DNA of 42,889 nt. Source: a virus. Below, piece after piece: positions 23,471 through 31,618 of the stretch; position 1 is the stretch's first letter, and every line of letters begins with the position of its first letter. Where the stretch lies: positions 1 through 42,889 of the IMG/VR virus record IMGVR_UViG_3300008107_008959, one strand, 5' to 3'. The notes under the pieces were generated by a model. That model was given only the letters and a program-made list of their open reading frames with translations, did not search any database and was not told where the DNA came from. The translations under genes and the position numbers were made by a program.

Positions 23471-24360
23471 ATTCCGAAAGCAAGAAAAGATACGCCATAC
23501 GAAGACATCTCTCTGGAGATGGTCTTGGGTCCAAAATGGGCAACTATGCGATTCTTTATGCTATTCATTTAGGAACAGGATTAATACCAGCTTATCTTAG
23601 CGACGAGTCTAATGATGCTTTTGATTTCTTTAATAAAGATAAAAACAATGTTTTAGATATCAAACAAGCTTTTCCAAATGTAAAAAAAGTATTTGAAAAA
23701 ATAAATTTTTCAGAACACAAATGGGAACACGTTAATACTGGTGTAATGCCATTAGAAAATATTATATACAGCATAATAGTAAATAGAAAATTTGGGCAAT
23801 TTCCAAATTTTAGTTTTGAATGGTTTCAAAGGTACGATCAATGGTATGCTTTCAGAAGAGAAGTCACAGAGCTGTTTACTTTTAATTCAGATTTAATAAA
23901 TAAAGCAAAATCCAATCTCCCAAACATAAATAAAAAAATAGTGGGCGTTTCATTCAGAAACGAATATAAGAAATTTAATAGCACTGGAGGTCATAGTAAA
24001 TTAGGAATTGATTATTATCGCAAAGCTTTTAGTTGCTTTCCTAAGGAAGATTATTGCTTTCTTATATTTGCAGATTTTTTTGAACAATGCCCAGAAGTTT
24101 TAGATCAATTATCTGGTGAGTACGATATAATGTATACAAAAGAAAACATGTCTAGCGCAGAAGGCATGGCTACCCTTTCTCTTTGTGATAGCATTATTAA
24201 TTCTAATAGTTCTTTTAGTTTTTGGGCTTCGTTTTTAAATAAAAATATAAACAAAAAAATCATTGCCCCAAATTACTTTTTACATCCTAGCCACGCTGGA
24301 GCAGGTCTTTTAAACCACAGATGGTTTCCTAGTGAATGGACTGGATTAAACGAAGTATAA
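23467..24360 (+). CDS. GT11-like fucosyltransferase
   Basis: A 297-residue protein. SGDGLGSKMGNYAILYAI matches the GGLGNQMFQYA opening of alpha-1,2-fucosyltransferases (GT11). GVSFRNEYKKF stands where H-x-RRGDY normally occurs, followed by KLGIDYYRKAF. MATLSLCDSIINSNSSFSFWASFLN matches the family's M-x-x-C-x-x-x-I-x-x-NSTFSWW-x-A-x-L segment. GDP-fucose is the usual donor. The GDP-mannose dehydratase two genes on could start its supply. The altered HxRRGD motif suggests a different acceptor or donor. Confidence 0.75.
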   Translation: MNSESKKRYAIRRHLSGDGLGSKMGNYAILYAIHLGTGLIPAYLSDESNDAFDFFNKDKNNVLDIKQAFPNVKKVFEKINFSEHKWEHVNTGVMPLENIIYSIIVNRKFGQFPNFSFEWFQRYDQWYAFRREVTELFTFNSDLINKAKSNLPNINKKIVGVSFRNEYKKFNSTGGHSKLGIDYYRKAFSCFPKEDYCFLIFADFFEQCPEVLDQLSGEYDIMYTKENMSSAEGMATLSLCDSIINSNSSFSFWASFLNKNINKKIIAPNYFLHPSHAGAGLLNHRWFPSEWTGLNEV

Positions 24361-24362
24361 TT

Positions 24363-25271
24363 ATGACATACGAAGCTTTCATGTTCTTCCAAGAGAACGA
24401 CCTTCTTGAGGTAAAATTAAATCAACACTGGAATTTCATAGATAAATTTATTATCGTCGAAGCTGGAGAAACTCACACTGGTATAAAAAAGGATCTTATA
24501 TTTGATCACGAAAGATTCAAAAAATACTCAGATAAAATCATATACAGATCATTCAATTCATTTGCAGAACTATATGATATTTATCCCAATATAGTCTCTG
24601 GACATATATACAAAACGGTTAAAGCTCAGCCACATCTTGCCTTAAATGACTGGATGAGAGACGCTATTCAAGCCGAATATCTAACAGTTGTATTATTAGA
24701 GCAGCAACCAAAAGATTCAGACATTATTCTTTTCTCCTGTCTGGACGAAATATTAAATGAAGAAGCCTTTTCAGAGGCTCATAAAATTTTTTCAGAAAGT
24801 AAAACTTACAATCTTTATTCTCATCTTCAACGTAAATATATTACAACCTCTTGCGATTTTGCTCCCACTTTTGGATTTGATGTAGACATGTACGCTTATA
24901 AGCTGAATCTATATAGCAAAAAAAGTGCTATTGGATGCATGACTTTATTTTCTAATTTAAACAAAATTAAACACACAGAACTTAGATATTATGCTTTAAG
25001 TACTCACGATCCGATTAAAAATGCTGGATGGCACTTTACATTCTTAGATGACACAAGAGGAGAAAAAGCCCTGAAAAAATACAAAAGCTGGGCTCACTCA
25101 AGAGATAGCGGTCATAATGTTTCTTATTTTGATATTGAAACTCCATTAGAAGCCGAAAAAAGAGTCATTTCCGAATACAATACTCAGGTAGTAGAAATAT
25201 CTTCAAAGACTCACCCCAAATGGCTCATTGACAACATCTCTAAATATTCTAGTTACATTTATTCTGCTTGA
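24363..25271 (+). CDS. GT17-like N-acetylglucosaminyltransferase family protein
   Basis: A 302-residue protein. I chose the ATG at 24363, two bases after the previous stop, over a start at 24336 inside the upstream gene. FFQENDLLEVKLNQHWNFIDKFIIVEAGETHTG is the conserved opening of GT17 (beta-1,4-GlcNAc transferase III type) proteins, with ALNDWMRDAIQ and DSDIILFSCLDEIL further on; the last contains the acidic cluster that binds the donor. Bacterial and phage GT17 proteins act in surface glycan assembly. It is the last transferase of the cluster. Confidence 0.75.
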   Translation: MTYEAFMFFQENDLLEVKLNQHWNFIDKFIIVEAGETHTGIKKDLIFDHERFKKYSDKIIYRSFNSFAELYDIYPNIVSGHIYKTVKAQPHLALNDWMRDAIQAEYLTVVLLEQQPKDSDIILFSCLDEILNEEAFSEAHKIFSESKTYNLYSHLQRKYITTSCDFAPTFGFDVDMYAYKLNLYSKKSAIGCMTLFSNLNKIKHTELRYYALSTHDPIKNAGWHFTFLDDTRGEKALKKYKSWAHSRDSGHNVSYFDIETPLEAEKRVISEYNTQVVEISSKTHPKWLIDNISKYSSYIYSA

Positions 25272-25282
25272 TTATAATTAGT

Positions 25283-26344
25283 ATGAAAAAGATTCTGATA
25301 ACTGGTATTCTCGGGCAAGATGGCGCTAACATGGCGGAATACTTACTTAAGAATACTGACTGCCTAATCTATGGCATGATGCGTAGAAGCTCGAATCCAA
25401 ATTTTATTAATTGTCAGTCATTCTGCTCAAATGAAAGGTTTAAGCTTGTATATGGAGATCTTTCCGATAGCGTATCTATTGATTCTTTGGTAAAAGAAAT
25501 TCAACCAGATTATTTTATTAATTTTGGAGCGCAAAGCTTTGTTGGATGCAGTTGGGAAATGCCGTTGCAGACGCTAGACGTTAATGCAAACGGAGTTCTT
25601 AGATGCTTAGAGGCCATCAGAAAACTAAAGCCTGCTTGCAGATTCTATTCCGCTGGCTCAAGCGAAGAATTCGGAGACGTTGAATATTTCCCTCAGGATA
25701 TTAAGCATCCAATAAGACCAAGAAGCCCATATGGCGCATCAAAAGCTTCAGCTAGGCACATTGTTAAAGTTTATAGAGAGTCTTATAATCTATATGCTGT
25801 TCACGGTATTTTATTTAACCATGAAGGCACGAAAAGAGGAGAAGAATTTGTAACTCGTAAAATTACCAAAGGAGTAGCTCGAATTAAGAAAGCTATAGAC
25901 AGCAATCAAGTATTTACCCCAATTGAATTAGGTAATCTAGACTCTAAAAGAGACTGGTCAGATTCAGAAGACTTTGTTGATGGGGTATGGAAAATGCTAA
26001 ATCAAGAAAAGCCCAAGGACTATGTTCTTTCTAGCGATGAGACCCATTCGATCAGGGAGTTCGTAGAGAAGGCATTTAAATTTGCTGGAATAAATGGAGC
26101 TTGGCATGGGCAAGGACTAACCGAAGAGTACAGCGTTACAACCGAGTACGCTTTAAAAAATGAGCCTATCTCATCTATCTTAGTTAAAATAAATCCTAAA
26201 TTTTACAGACCAGCAGAGGTTGATCTTCTCTTGGGCAATTCTGAGCCAGCTAGGGAAGAACTCAAGTGGGCTCCAAAAACTTCATTTAATGCCCTTGTCA
26301 AAAAAATGGTTGAAAATGACATTCGCCTCTTGACTGGGGCGTGA
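25283..26344 (+). CDS. gmd: GDP-mannose 4,6-dehydratase
   Basis: A 353-residue protein. I chose the ATG at 25283, because the longer form uses a TTG inside the previous gene. ITGILGQDGANMAEYLL (the G-x-x-GQDG loop of GMD), SAGSSEEFGDV (S-S-E-x-(F/Y)-G, the 4,6-dehydratase acid pair), SPYGASKASARH (Y-x3-K), GILFNHEGTKRGEEFVTRKI (the conserved LFNHE-x-x-RRG-x-x-FVTRKI) and LGNLDSKRDW all match GMD. It converts GDP-mannose to GDP-4-keto-6-deoxymannose, precursor of GDP-fucose, rhamnose, perosamine or colitose. It closes the sugar cluster; replication genes follow. Confidence 0.93.
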   Translation: MKKILITGILGQDGANMAEYLLKNTDCLIYGMMRRSSNPNFINCQSFCSNERFKLVYGDLSDSVSIDSLVKEIQPDYFINFGAQSFVGCSWEMPLQTLDVNANGVLRCLEAIRKLKPACRFYSAGSSEEFGDVEYFPQDIKHPIRPRSPYGASKASARHIVKVYRESYNLYAVHGILFNHEGTKRGEEFVTRKITKGVARIKKAIDSNQVFTPIELGNLDSKRDWSDSEDFVDGVWKMLNQEKPKDYVLSSDETHSIREFVEKAFKFAGINGAWHGQGLTEEYSVTTEYALKNEPISSILVKINPKFYRPAEVDLLLGNSEPAREELKWAPKTSFNALVKKMVENDIRLLTGA

Positions 26345-26362
26345 AGGCGTCCATATTGGACC

Positions 26363-26719
26363 GTGCCTCCGGGTCCAAAAAAACCTAGAAAATTAAGCAA
26401 CCACCAGTTGCTAGTTATGGCTTTTTTAAATGAGCCAAATAAATGTAACTGGCCCAACGAGATGCGGGTTGCTGGCAAACTAATCAAGCAGTACGGGTTT
26501 GATTTTTTAATTAATCTAAAGGGAAGAACTAAGCTTATTTCTCTAACTTGGTTTCTTGGGGAGAATGGCAAAAAGTTTCTTAACGATATCAAAAAATACC
26601 AGTCTCTTTCTTTTGAAAAAGAAAAGATTGAACTAGAAGATAAGCCAGTAGCTCCTCCTACAGAAGTAACCAAAAAACCAAAGTCAGTAAAAGAGTTTTT
26701 AAATTTATTCAATAAATAA
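26363..26719 (+). CDS. Small protein before RecA, unknown
   Basis: A 118-residue protein with a GTG start; an in-frame stop lies 7 codons upstream. An ATG at 26417 would remove 18 residues that look part of the fold (KPRKLSNHQLLVMAFLNEP), so GTG is preferred. The first 80 residues are helical with several aromatic residues (SLTWFLGENGKKFLNDIKKY). The C-terminus has a Pro-rich linker and a short helix (SVKEFLNLFNK) like a protein-docking peptide. A perfect 7-bp hairpin TTGGACC/GGTCCAA (26356-26378) holds the GTG at the start of its loop. It is followed one base later by the recombinase gene, which suggests a recombination role, but none is shown. Confidence 0.55.
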   Translation: MPPGPKKPRKLSNHQLLVMAFLNEPNKCNWPNEMRVAGKLIKQYGFDFLINLKGRTKLISLTWFLGENGKKFLNDIKKYQSLSFEKEKIELEDKPVAPPTEVTKKPKSVKEFLNLFNK

Positions 26720-26720
26720 T

Positions 26721-27833
26721 ATGGCAAGACCAAAGAAAGAAATAATCGAAAGTGAAGAGCCCCAATCAAACGACAAGCTTAGGGTTCTAGATAGCATCTT
26801 AAAGACTAATAAAGACCACCATTATGCTTACGATAATAATATTGATTATGTTGTAAGTAGTGGCAGCCTAACTCTTGATATTGAGATGGGCGGAGGTATT
26901 CATCCCGGCATCGTTCGCTCCTCTGGAATTACCGAGGGCGGAAAGACAAGCAATGCCTTGTCATTTGCTCGCAACTTCCAAACTCTGCATCCTGAAAAGG
27001 GCTGCATTATTTACATCAAGTCAGAAGGCCGTCTTAGCGAGAATATGGTTTCCCGTTCTGGCGTAAACACTGATCCTAGCAAGTGGCGCGTAATTCCTAC
27101 AAATGATTACGAATTTGTGACAGACACCATGCGAGAGCTTATCAAGAACAATGATGATGGAAATATTTATTTCTTCATAATTGACAGTTTGGATGCGTTG
27201 GTTCCAAGAAACGACTTGGCAAAATCAGCAACTGAGGCCAATAAGACCGCTGGAGCAGCATTGCTTACGGCTGATCTTCTTCGCAAGATGGCAGCGGCAT
27301 TCTCTTCCAGAGGTCATATTTGCTTTCTTATCTCTCAGGTAAGGTCTTCCATCAAGATCAATCCTTATGAAAAGGGCGATCCCAAGGTTACCAATGCAAG
27401 CGGCGGAAACGCTGCTTTGCACTATTCAGATTGGATCTTAGAATTCCAACAACGCTGGAATAAAGATTTTATTTACGCTAATGCCAAAGGCGAGGGCAAT
27501 CCTGTAGGCCATTGGTGTAAGATTGTCTTCAAGAAAACTCCTAACGAAAAATCCGGCAGAGAAGTACGCTATCCAATTAAATATGGCAGAACCAATGGTT
27601 CAAGCGTTTGGATTGAGTATGAGATTGTTGACCAGCTTCTAGCTTGGGAGTTCGCTCACGCTAAGGGCGCTTGGATCACCATCACTGACGAGCTAATCAA
27701 GGAACTGGCTGACAATAATCTTGAGCTTCCAAAGCAGCATCAGGGAGAAGCTAATCTAAAGAACTTCTTGGAAGAGCATCCCGATATTACTAAGTATCTA
27801 TTTAATAAGTTTATTAGCGTCCTCAAGAAATGA
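26721..27833 (+). CDS. RecA/UvsX-family recombinase
   Basis: A 370-residue protein. The core has Walker A GITEGGKTS (G69-S77), a strand and Glu in IIYIKSEGRLSE (equivalent to the RecA catalytic Glu region), Walker B FFIIDSLDAL, and ICFLISQVRS (the L1-adjacent strand and Gln switch). NASGGNAALHYSDWILEFQQRW matches the L2 and following region of RecA/UvsX proteins. It forms a filament on single-stranded DNA and promotes strand exchange. The Walker A Glu-Gly-Gly is unusual against PESSGKT in RecA. It overlaps the nuclease gene by 4 bases. Confidence 0.9.
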   Translation: MARPKKEIIESEEPQSNDKLRVLDSILKTNKDHHYAYDNNIDYVVSSGSLTLDIEMGGGIHPGIVRSSGITEGGKTSNALSFARNFQTLHPEKGCIIYIKSEGRLSENMVSRSGVNTDPSKWRVIPTNDYEFVTDTMRELIKNNDDGNIYFFIIDSLDALVPRNDLAKSATEANKTAGAALLTADLLRKMAAAFSSRGHICFLISQVRSSIKINPYEKGDPKVTNASGGNAALHYSDWILEFQQRWNKDFIYANAKGEGNPVGHWCKIVFKKTPNEKSGREVRYPIKYGRTNGSSVWIEYEIVDQLLAWEFAHAKGAWITITDELIKELADNNLELPKQHQGEANLKNFLEEHPDITKYLFNKFISVLKK

Positions 27834-28246
27834 AACTCTTTAATATATATGGTAAAATTGTAAATAAGAATGTCTCTGAATATCTTATTGATTGGGATGC
27901 CAGTTCTCGTTCTAAAATACAATTTAAAACCAAGCAATTCCTTAAGAATTACTGGAAGAACCATATAGTCTACGAAGAATTTCCCGTCTTTGGATCCCTG
28001 TTAAAAGTTGACATTATCAACGCAACGCGCAAGATTGCTGTGGAAGTTCATGGTCCGCAGCACTCTTCTTACAACAAATTCTTTCATGGCGAATCTAGAT
28101 TGAATTATCTTAAATCAATCAAAAGAGATGTCGCAAAAGAAAATTGGCTTACCTTGAACAAATTTGTCCTGATTGAAATATATCATGACGAAGTAGACTC
28201 CCTGAACGCAAGCTTCTTTAAAGAAAAACATAATATCATTCTCTGA
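27830..28246 (+). CDS. PD-(D/E)XK nuclease-like protein
   Basis: A 138-residue protein. YEEFPVFGSLLKVDIINATRKIAVEVHGPQHSSYNKFFHG gives the D...E-x-(V)-x-G pattern of Vsr/DUF559-like nucleases: an Asp on one strand, then E-V-H-G-P-Q-H on the next, the place of the (D/E)-x-K pair. Here H follows instead of K, as in EVHG-type phage members. The rest is helical and ends in NIIL. Its place between recombinase and helicase, with 4- and 1-base overlaps, suggests a repair or recombination nuclease. Confidence 0.65.
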   Translation: MKLFNIYGKIVNKNVSEYLIDWDASSRSKIQFKTKQFLKNYWKNHIVYEEFPVFGSLLKVDIINATRKIAVEVHGPQHSSYNKFFHGESRLNYLKSIKRDVAKENWLTLNKFVLIEIYHDEVDSLNASFFKEKHNIIL

Positions 28247-29709
28247 TGTCGATCTACTCCTTACAGCTAGAAAAATATCTCCTATCTGCCCTAATTAAGC
28301 ATCAAGATGCTTTTGCAGATATAGAGAGCTTTATTACCGAAAACGATTTCGTCAATGATGTCCATTATACCATCTTTTGTGTATATAAGGACACATATAA
28401 CAAGGGCGAGACTATTGATAAAGTTCTAATAGCCCAGAAAGCAAAAAATCTCGGCATCACATTTAAAGATCAATCTGTTGATGTATTTAATTATGTTAAT
28501 AGTATTTGTCTTATTCCTACGACTAAGGGCGGGCTAATTGATGCTGCTAAAGAGCTTCTTAAATTTAGAGTAAGGAGAGAGCTAGAAGAGACTGGCGAGG
28601 AGATTAAGAAGTTCGCACATTCTTGTGCCGAAAAAGAGCTTGAGGAGATTATTACTGAAAGCGATCAGATCTACAATAAAAATATATCCCCATATACTCA
28701 TAACAGTAATAAGCCTGAAGATATTACTGCTAATACAATTGAGATTATTGAGGAGCGCGGTAATAATCCAATCAAAGAAACTGGCCTTGAAACTCCATAT
28801 CCAAACTTCAACAGGTTATATGGTGGCGTAAGACCCGGAAATCTATACGCTTGGGTTAGCCGACCAAAGCATGGTAAATCTACAATCTTGAATGATCTGG
28901 CTATCAAGACTACAACTATTAATCCTGGTTGTAAAGCTCTTGTTCTTGATACCGAAATGTCTACTCAAGATATGAAGTTTCGAGTTGCTTCTTCTATAAC
29001 TCAAATTCCCGTTTGGTATCTAGAAACTGGCAACTGGAAAAAAAGCCCAAATTTATACAAACTTTTCCAAGAAAAGAAAAGTGAAATCTTAAAGATCCAA
29101 AACCAAGTAGATCATGTTCAGGTTTCTGGAAAGCCAATCCACGAAGTAATATCTATTATTAAGAGATGGTATTTTGCAAAGGTGGGCCGTGGCAACCCAT
29201 GTGTTGTTATTTATGACTACATCAAGCTCACTGGAGAGTCTGATAAGAATAAGCAAGAGTATCAGTTGATTGGAGATAAGGTAAACTCTTTGAAAGAGCT
29301 ATGCTCAGAACTTAATATTCCAATTCTAACAGCTTGCCAATTAAACCGCAGCGCAGAGAACGGAGTTGACGATAGTAGCGCTATTTCTCAATCTGACCGC
29401 TTGCAATGGTTCGCTTCATTTGTAGGCATCTTTCGCAGAAAGACTGTAGAGGAGATTGCTGACGATGGAGAAGAGTTTGGTTCCCATAAACTTATTCCTC
29501 TTGCGACAAGATTCCAAGGCAAAGATTCCGCTGGTCATCACGATCTAGTTAGAATCAAAGAAGGCAAGAAAATAAAATATGCCCCAAATTATGTAAGCTT
29601 TAATATTCTGAACTTCAATGTAGAAGAGAAGGGAACTCTAGAAGATATTATTTCTGCTAGAGCTTTGCGACCTGAGTTGGATGATTCTGGAGATGGCGAA
29701 ATTCTATGA
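28246..29709 (+). CDS. Replicative DNA helicase, DnaB family
   Basis: A 487-residue hexameric-type helicase. The N-terminal domain (about 1-110, YSLQLEKYLLSALIKHQDAFADI) resembles the DnaB/gp41 collar. After a linker, the RecA-like motor has Walker A WVSRPKHGKSTILND (~206-220), the strand ALVLDTEMSTQDM, Walker B PCVVIYDYIKL (~324), and ILTACQLNRSAE (motif H3, sensor Gln). A tail of acidic residues follows. It unwinds DNA ahead of the fork and works with the primase next door, whose start overlaps its stop by 4 bases. Confidence 0.9.
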   Translation: MSIYSLQLEKYLLSALIKHQDAFADIESFITENDFVNDVHYTIFCVYKDTYNKGETIDKVLIAQKAKNLGITFKDQSVDVFNYVNSICLIPTTKGGLIDAAKELLKFRVRRELEETGEEIKKFAHSCAEKELEEIITESDQIYNKNISPYTHNSNKPEDITANTIEIIEERGNNPIKETGLETPYPNFNRLYGGVRPGNLYAWVSRPKHGKSTILNDLAIKTTTINPGCKALVLDTEMSTQDMKFRVASSITQIPVWYLETGNWKKSPNLYKLFQEKKSEILKIQNQVDHVQVSGKPIHEVISIIKRWYFAKVGRGNPCVVIYDYIKLTGESDKNKQEYQLIGDKVNSLKELCSELNIPILTACQLNRSAENGVDDSSAISQSDRLQWFASFVGIFRRKTVEEIADDGEEFGSHKLIPLATRFQGKDSAGHHDLVRIKEGKKIKYAPNYVSFNILNFNVEEKGTLEDIISARALRPELDDSGDGEIL

Positions 29710-30638
29710 ACGACTGCGAATCTGTTAGGAGGATTCTTCAAGACATTGGGTATGTATTAACGGATAATGGTAGAGAGTTTAGAGCTAAACCTCTTTATCG
29801 AGATTCCGATAACGATAGCGTACTCAGAATATGGAAGAATTCTGGGCAATGGGTAGACTTTAAAGAAAATAAGAGCGGCTCTTTGGAAGAGCTTATTCGA
29901 CTCACTTTAAAGTTAAAATCCATAGAAGAAGCCAAACAATGGATAGGCGCTAAAGGCATTTCGGTAAGCAATGAGGAAATTGAAAAGCCTAGAGCAATCA
30001 CAAAGCAGATCCAATATTTTGAAAAGTCTCTGCTGCTTAAGCTTACAAAAAATGACGACTACTGGAACAATAGAGGAATCTCGTCTTCCACATTAGCTCC
30101 ATTTAATGGCGGAGTCGCTACCACTGGCAAGATGTATAATAGATACACATTTCCAGTTTTTGATAACAAAGACAATATCATAGGCTTTTCGGGAAGAGAT
30201 GTCGCTCCACTTTCTCTAGAGGGCCGCCCAAAATGGAAACATATTGGAGACAAGAAAGAGTGGGTTTATCCATTAAAAGTTAATCTCGAAGATATCAAAA
30301 AATGCAAAAAGATAATTCTTCTAGAAAGTATTGGAGACATGCTTGCCCTTAGAGAGAATGGCATTAATAACTCTATAGTTACATTTGGGCTTAATGTATC
30401 AGCAAAAATTATCTATAGCTTGATAGCCCTAAATCCAGACAAAATAGTTATTGCTTTCAACAATGACTCTGGCAATAATGGAGCAGGAAATGAAGCTGCT
30501 ATATCTGCAAAGAATAAGCTTCTTAATTATTTTGATCGCAGTCAGATTTCCATTAATCTTCCTGTAGGAGCAAAAGATTTTGGAGATTTAAATTTGTCTG
30601 ATAAGAATAAAATACAAGAGTGGTATAAAACAACATGA
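29706..30638 (+). CDS. DNA primase (DnaG/Toprim type)
   Basis: A 310-residue protein. The N-terminal part (~1-60, with EFRAKPLYRDSDNDSVLRIWKNSGQWVDFKENKSGSL) keeps the layout of a primase zinc-binding domain, but the Cys/His ligands are missing. The Toprim core follows: FPVFDNKDNIIGFSGRDV (~155), KKIILLESIGDMLAL with E207 and D211, TFGLNVS, IVIAFNNDSGNNGAGNEAA (acidic pair) and LPVGAKDFGDLN. It makes RNA primers for lagging-strand synthesis. It is short, and no helicase-binding domain is clear, but the overlap with dnaB fits a working pair. Confidence 0.85.
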   Translation: MNDCESVRRILQDIGYVLTDNGREFRAKPLYRDSDNDSVLRIWKNSGQWVDFKENKSGSLEELIRLTLKLKSIEEAKQWIGAKGISVSNEEIEKPRAITKQIQYFEKSLLLKLTKNDDYWNNRGISSSTLAPFNGGVATTGKMYNRYTFPVFDNKDNIIGFSGRDVAPLSLEGRPKWKHIGDKKEWVYPLKVNLEDIKKCKKIILLESIGDMLALRENGINNSIVTFGLNVSAKIIYSLIALNPDKIVIAFNNDSGNNGAGNEAAISAKNKLLNYFDRSQISINLPVGAKDFGDLNLSDKNKIQEWYKTT

Positions 30639-31585
30639 GCACGACCAAAGAAAAAGTAAAGCTTAGCGCAAGCAAAATTAAGACTATCGAAAGCTGTAGC
30701 TGGCTATACTACTCCAAATATATTCTTAAGTATCCTGATATTTCTAATTCTGGAGCTTCAAGAGGAACTATCTGTCACTTAATTTTTGAGCTTCTTCTCA
30801 CAGATAGACACAAGAAGTATTTTGAAGACTTATGTTCTGGAAAAGCTGGAGTAATAAAAAATCCAGCAATCCATAGACTCATCCTAAAGAATGCCAAAAA
30901 ATTAAAAGTAGATGATGAAGAAAATCTAGATCTAATCTACAACATGATTCAGACCGGCTTGCAAAGTGATTTCTTTTGTCAAGGAGCACTTTTAGTTGAA
31001 GCTGAATCTGAGTTTAAACTAGAGGAAGAGAATTATATCATTAATGGCTTTATTGACAAGCTCGCCAAGTTTGGAGATGACAATTATAAAATTTACGACT
31101 ATAAGTCTAGTAAAGGAAAATTCTCTAAGGAAGAGATAGATTTTAATCTTCAGAACTTGATGTATTCTTTGGCGATCTTCAAAACCAAAAAGCACATTCC
31201 TGACGTTTGCTTTATCTTTCTAAAGTTTAAGAAACAGCCTCTTCAAGAGGCCCCAAAACCCACAGAAGAGCAGCTTAATGGATTCAAAGAGTATCTGTCT
31301 TATGTGGCTGGATATATTTCTGAATTTGACGAGAAGAAATCCATTGAAAATCTAGCCGCTAGTTCTCCGAAAAAGAAATGGATGTGCGGAAGCGATGTTC
31401 AGGGTAAATGGATTTGCCCATCTAGACTTCCAGCCAGCTATTACATGGGCTACGATAAAAATGATAAATTTATCAAGTCTTCTTTAAATAGAGAGTCCTT
31501 ATTCGAAGATAAAAACATAGCTCTAATAAATAAAGTAGATTATAAGGGCTGTCCATTCTGGCGTAAAGATGATCCAACTTTTTGA
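30635..31585 (+). CDS. RecB/Cas4-like PD-(D/E)XK exonuclease
   Basis: A 316-residue protein. LSASKIKTIESCSWLYYSKYILK is the usual first segment of RecB-family nucleases, with an N-terminal Cys (C22 region). GTICHLIFELLL, then INGFIDKLAKFGDDNYKIYDYKSSKGK provides the D-x(n)-D-x-K catalytic set and FNLQNLMYSLAIF the Q-x-x-x-Y helix. Near the C-terminus are three further Cys (MCGSDV, WICPSR, GCPFW), which with the first could bind a [4Fe-4S] cluster as in Cas4 and AddB. It may resect DNA ends for recombination. Confidence 0.8.
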   Translation: MSTTKEKVKLSASKIKTIESCSWLYYSKYILKYPDISNSGASRGTICHLIFELLLTDRHKKYFEDLCSGKAGVIKNPAIHRLILKNAKKLKVDDEENLDLIYNMIQTGLQSDFFCQGALLVEAESEFKLEEENYIINGFIDKLAKFGDDNYKIYDYKSSKGKFSKEEIDFNLQNLMYSLAIFKTKKHIPDVCFIFLKFKKQPLQEAPKPTEEQLNGFKEYLSYVAGYISEFDEKKSIENLAASSPKKKWMCGSDVQGKWICPSRLPASYYMGYDKNDKFIKSSLNRESLFEDKNIALINKVDYKGCPFWRKDDPTF

Positions 31586-31613
31586 TTGACTTCTCTTTCG
31601 GATGAAGCATGAT
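31586..31613 (+). promoter_or_regulatory. Promoter for the polymerase genes
   Basis: TTGACT (31586-31591), 16 bases, CATGAT (31608-31613), 5 bases, ATG at 31619. The -35 box directly follows the stop codon of the RecB-like gene. It would give a separate, leaderless transcript of the PHP-exonuclease-polymerase genes. Confidence 0.65.
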
Positions 31614-31618
31614 AGCGT

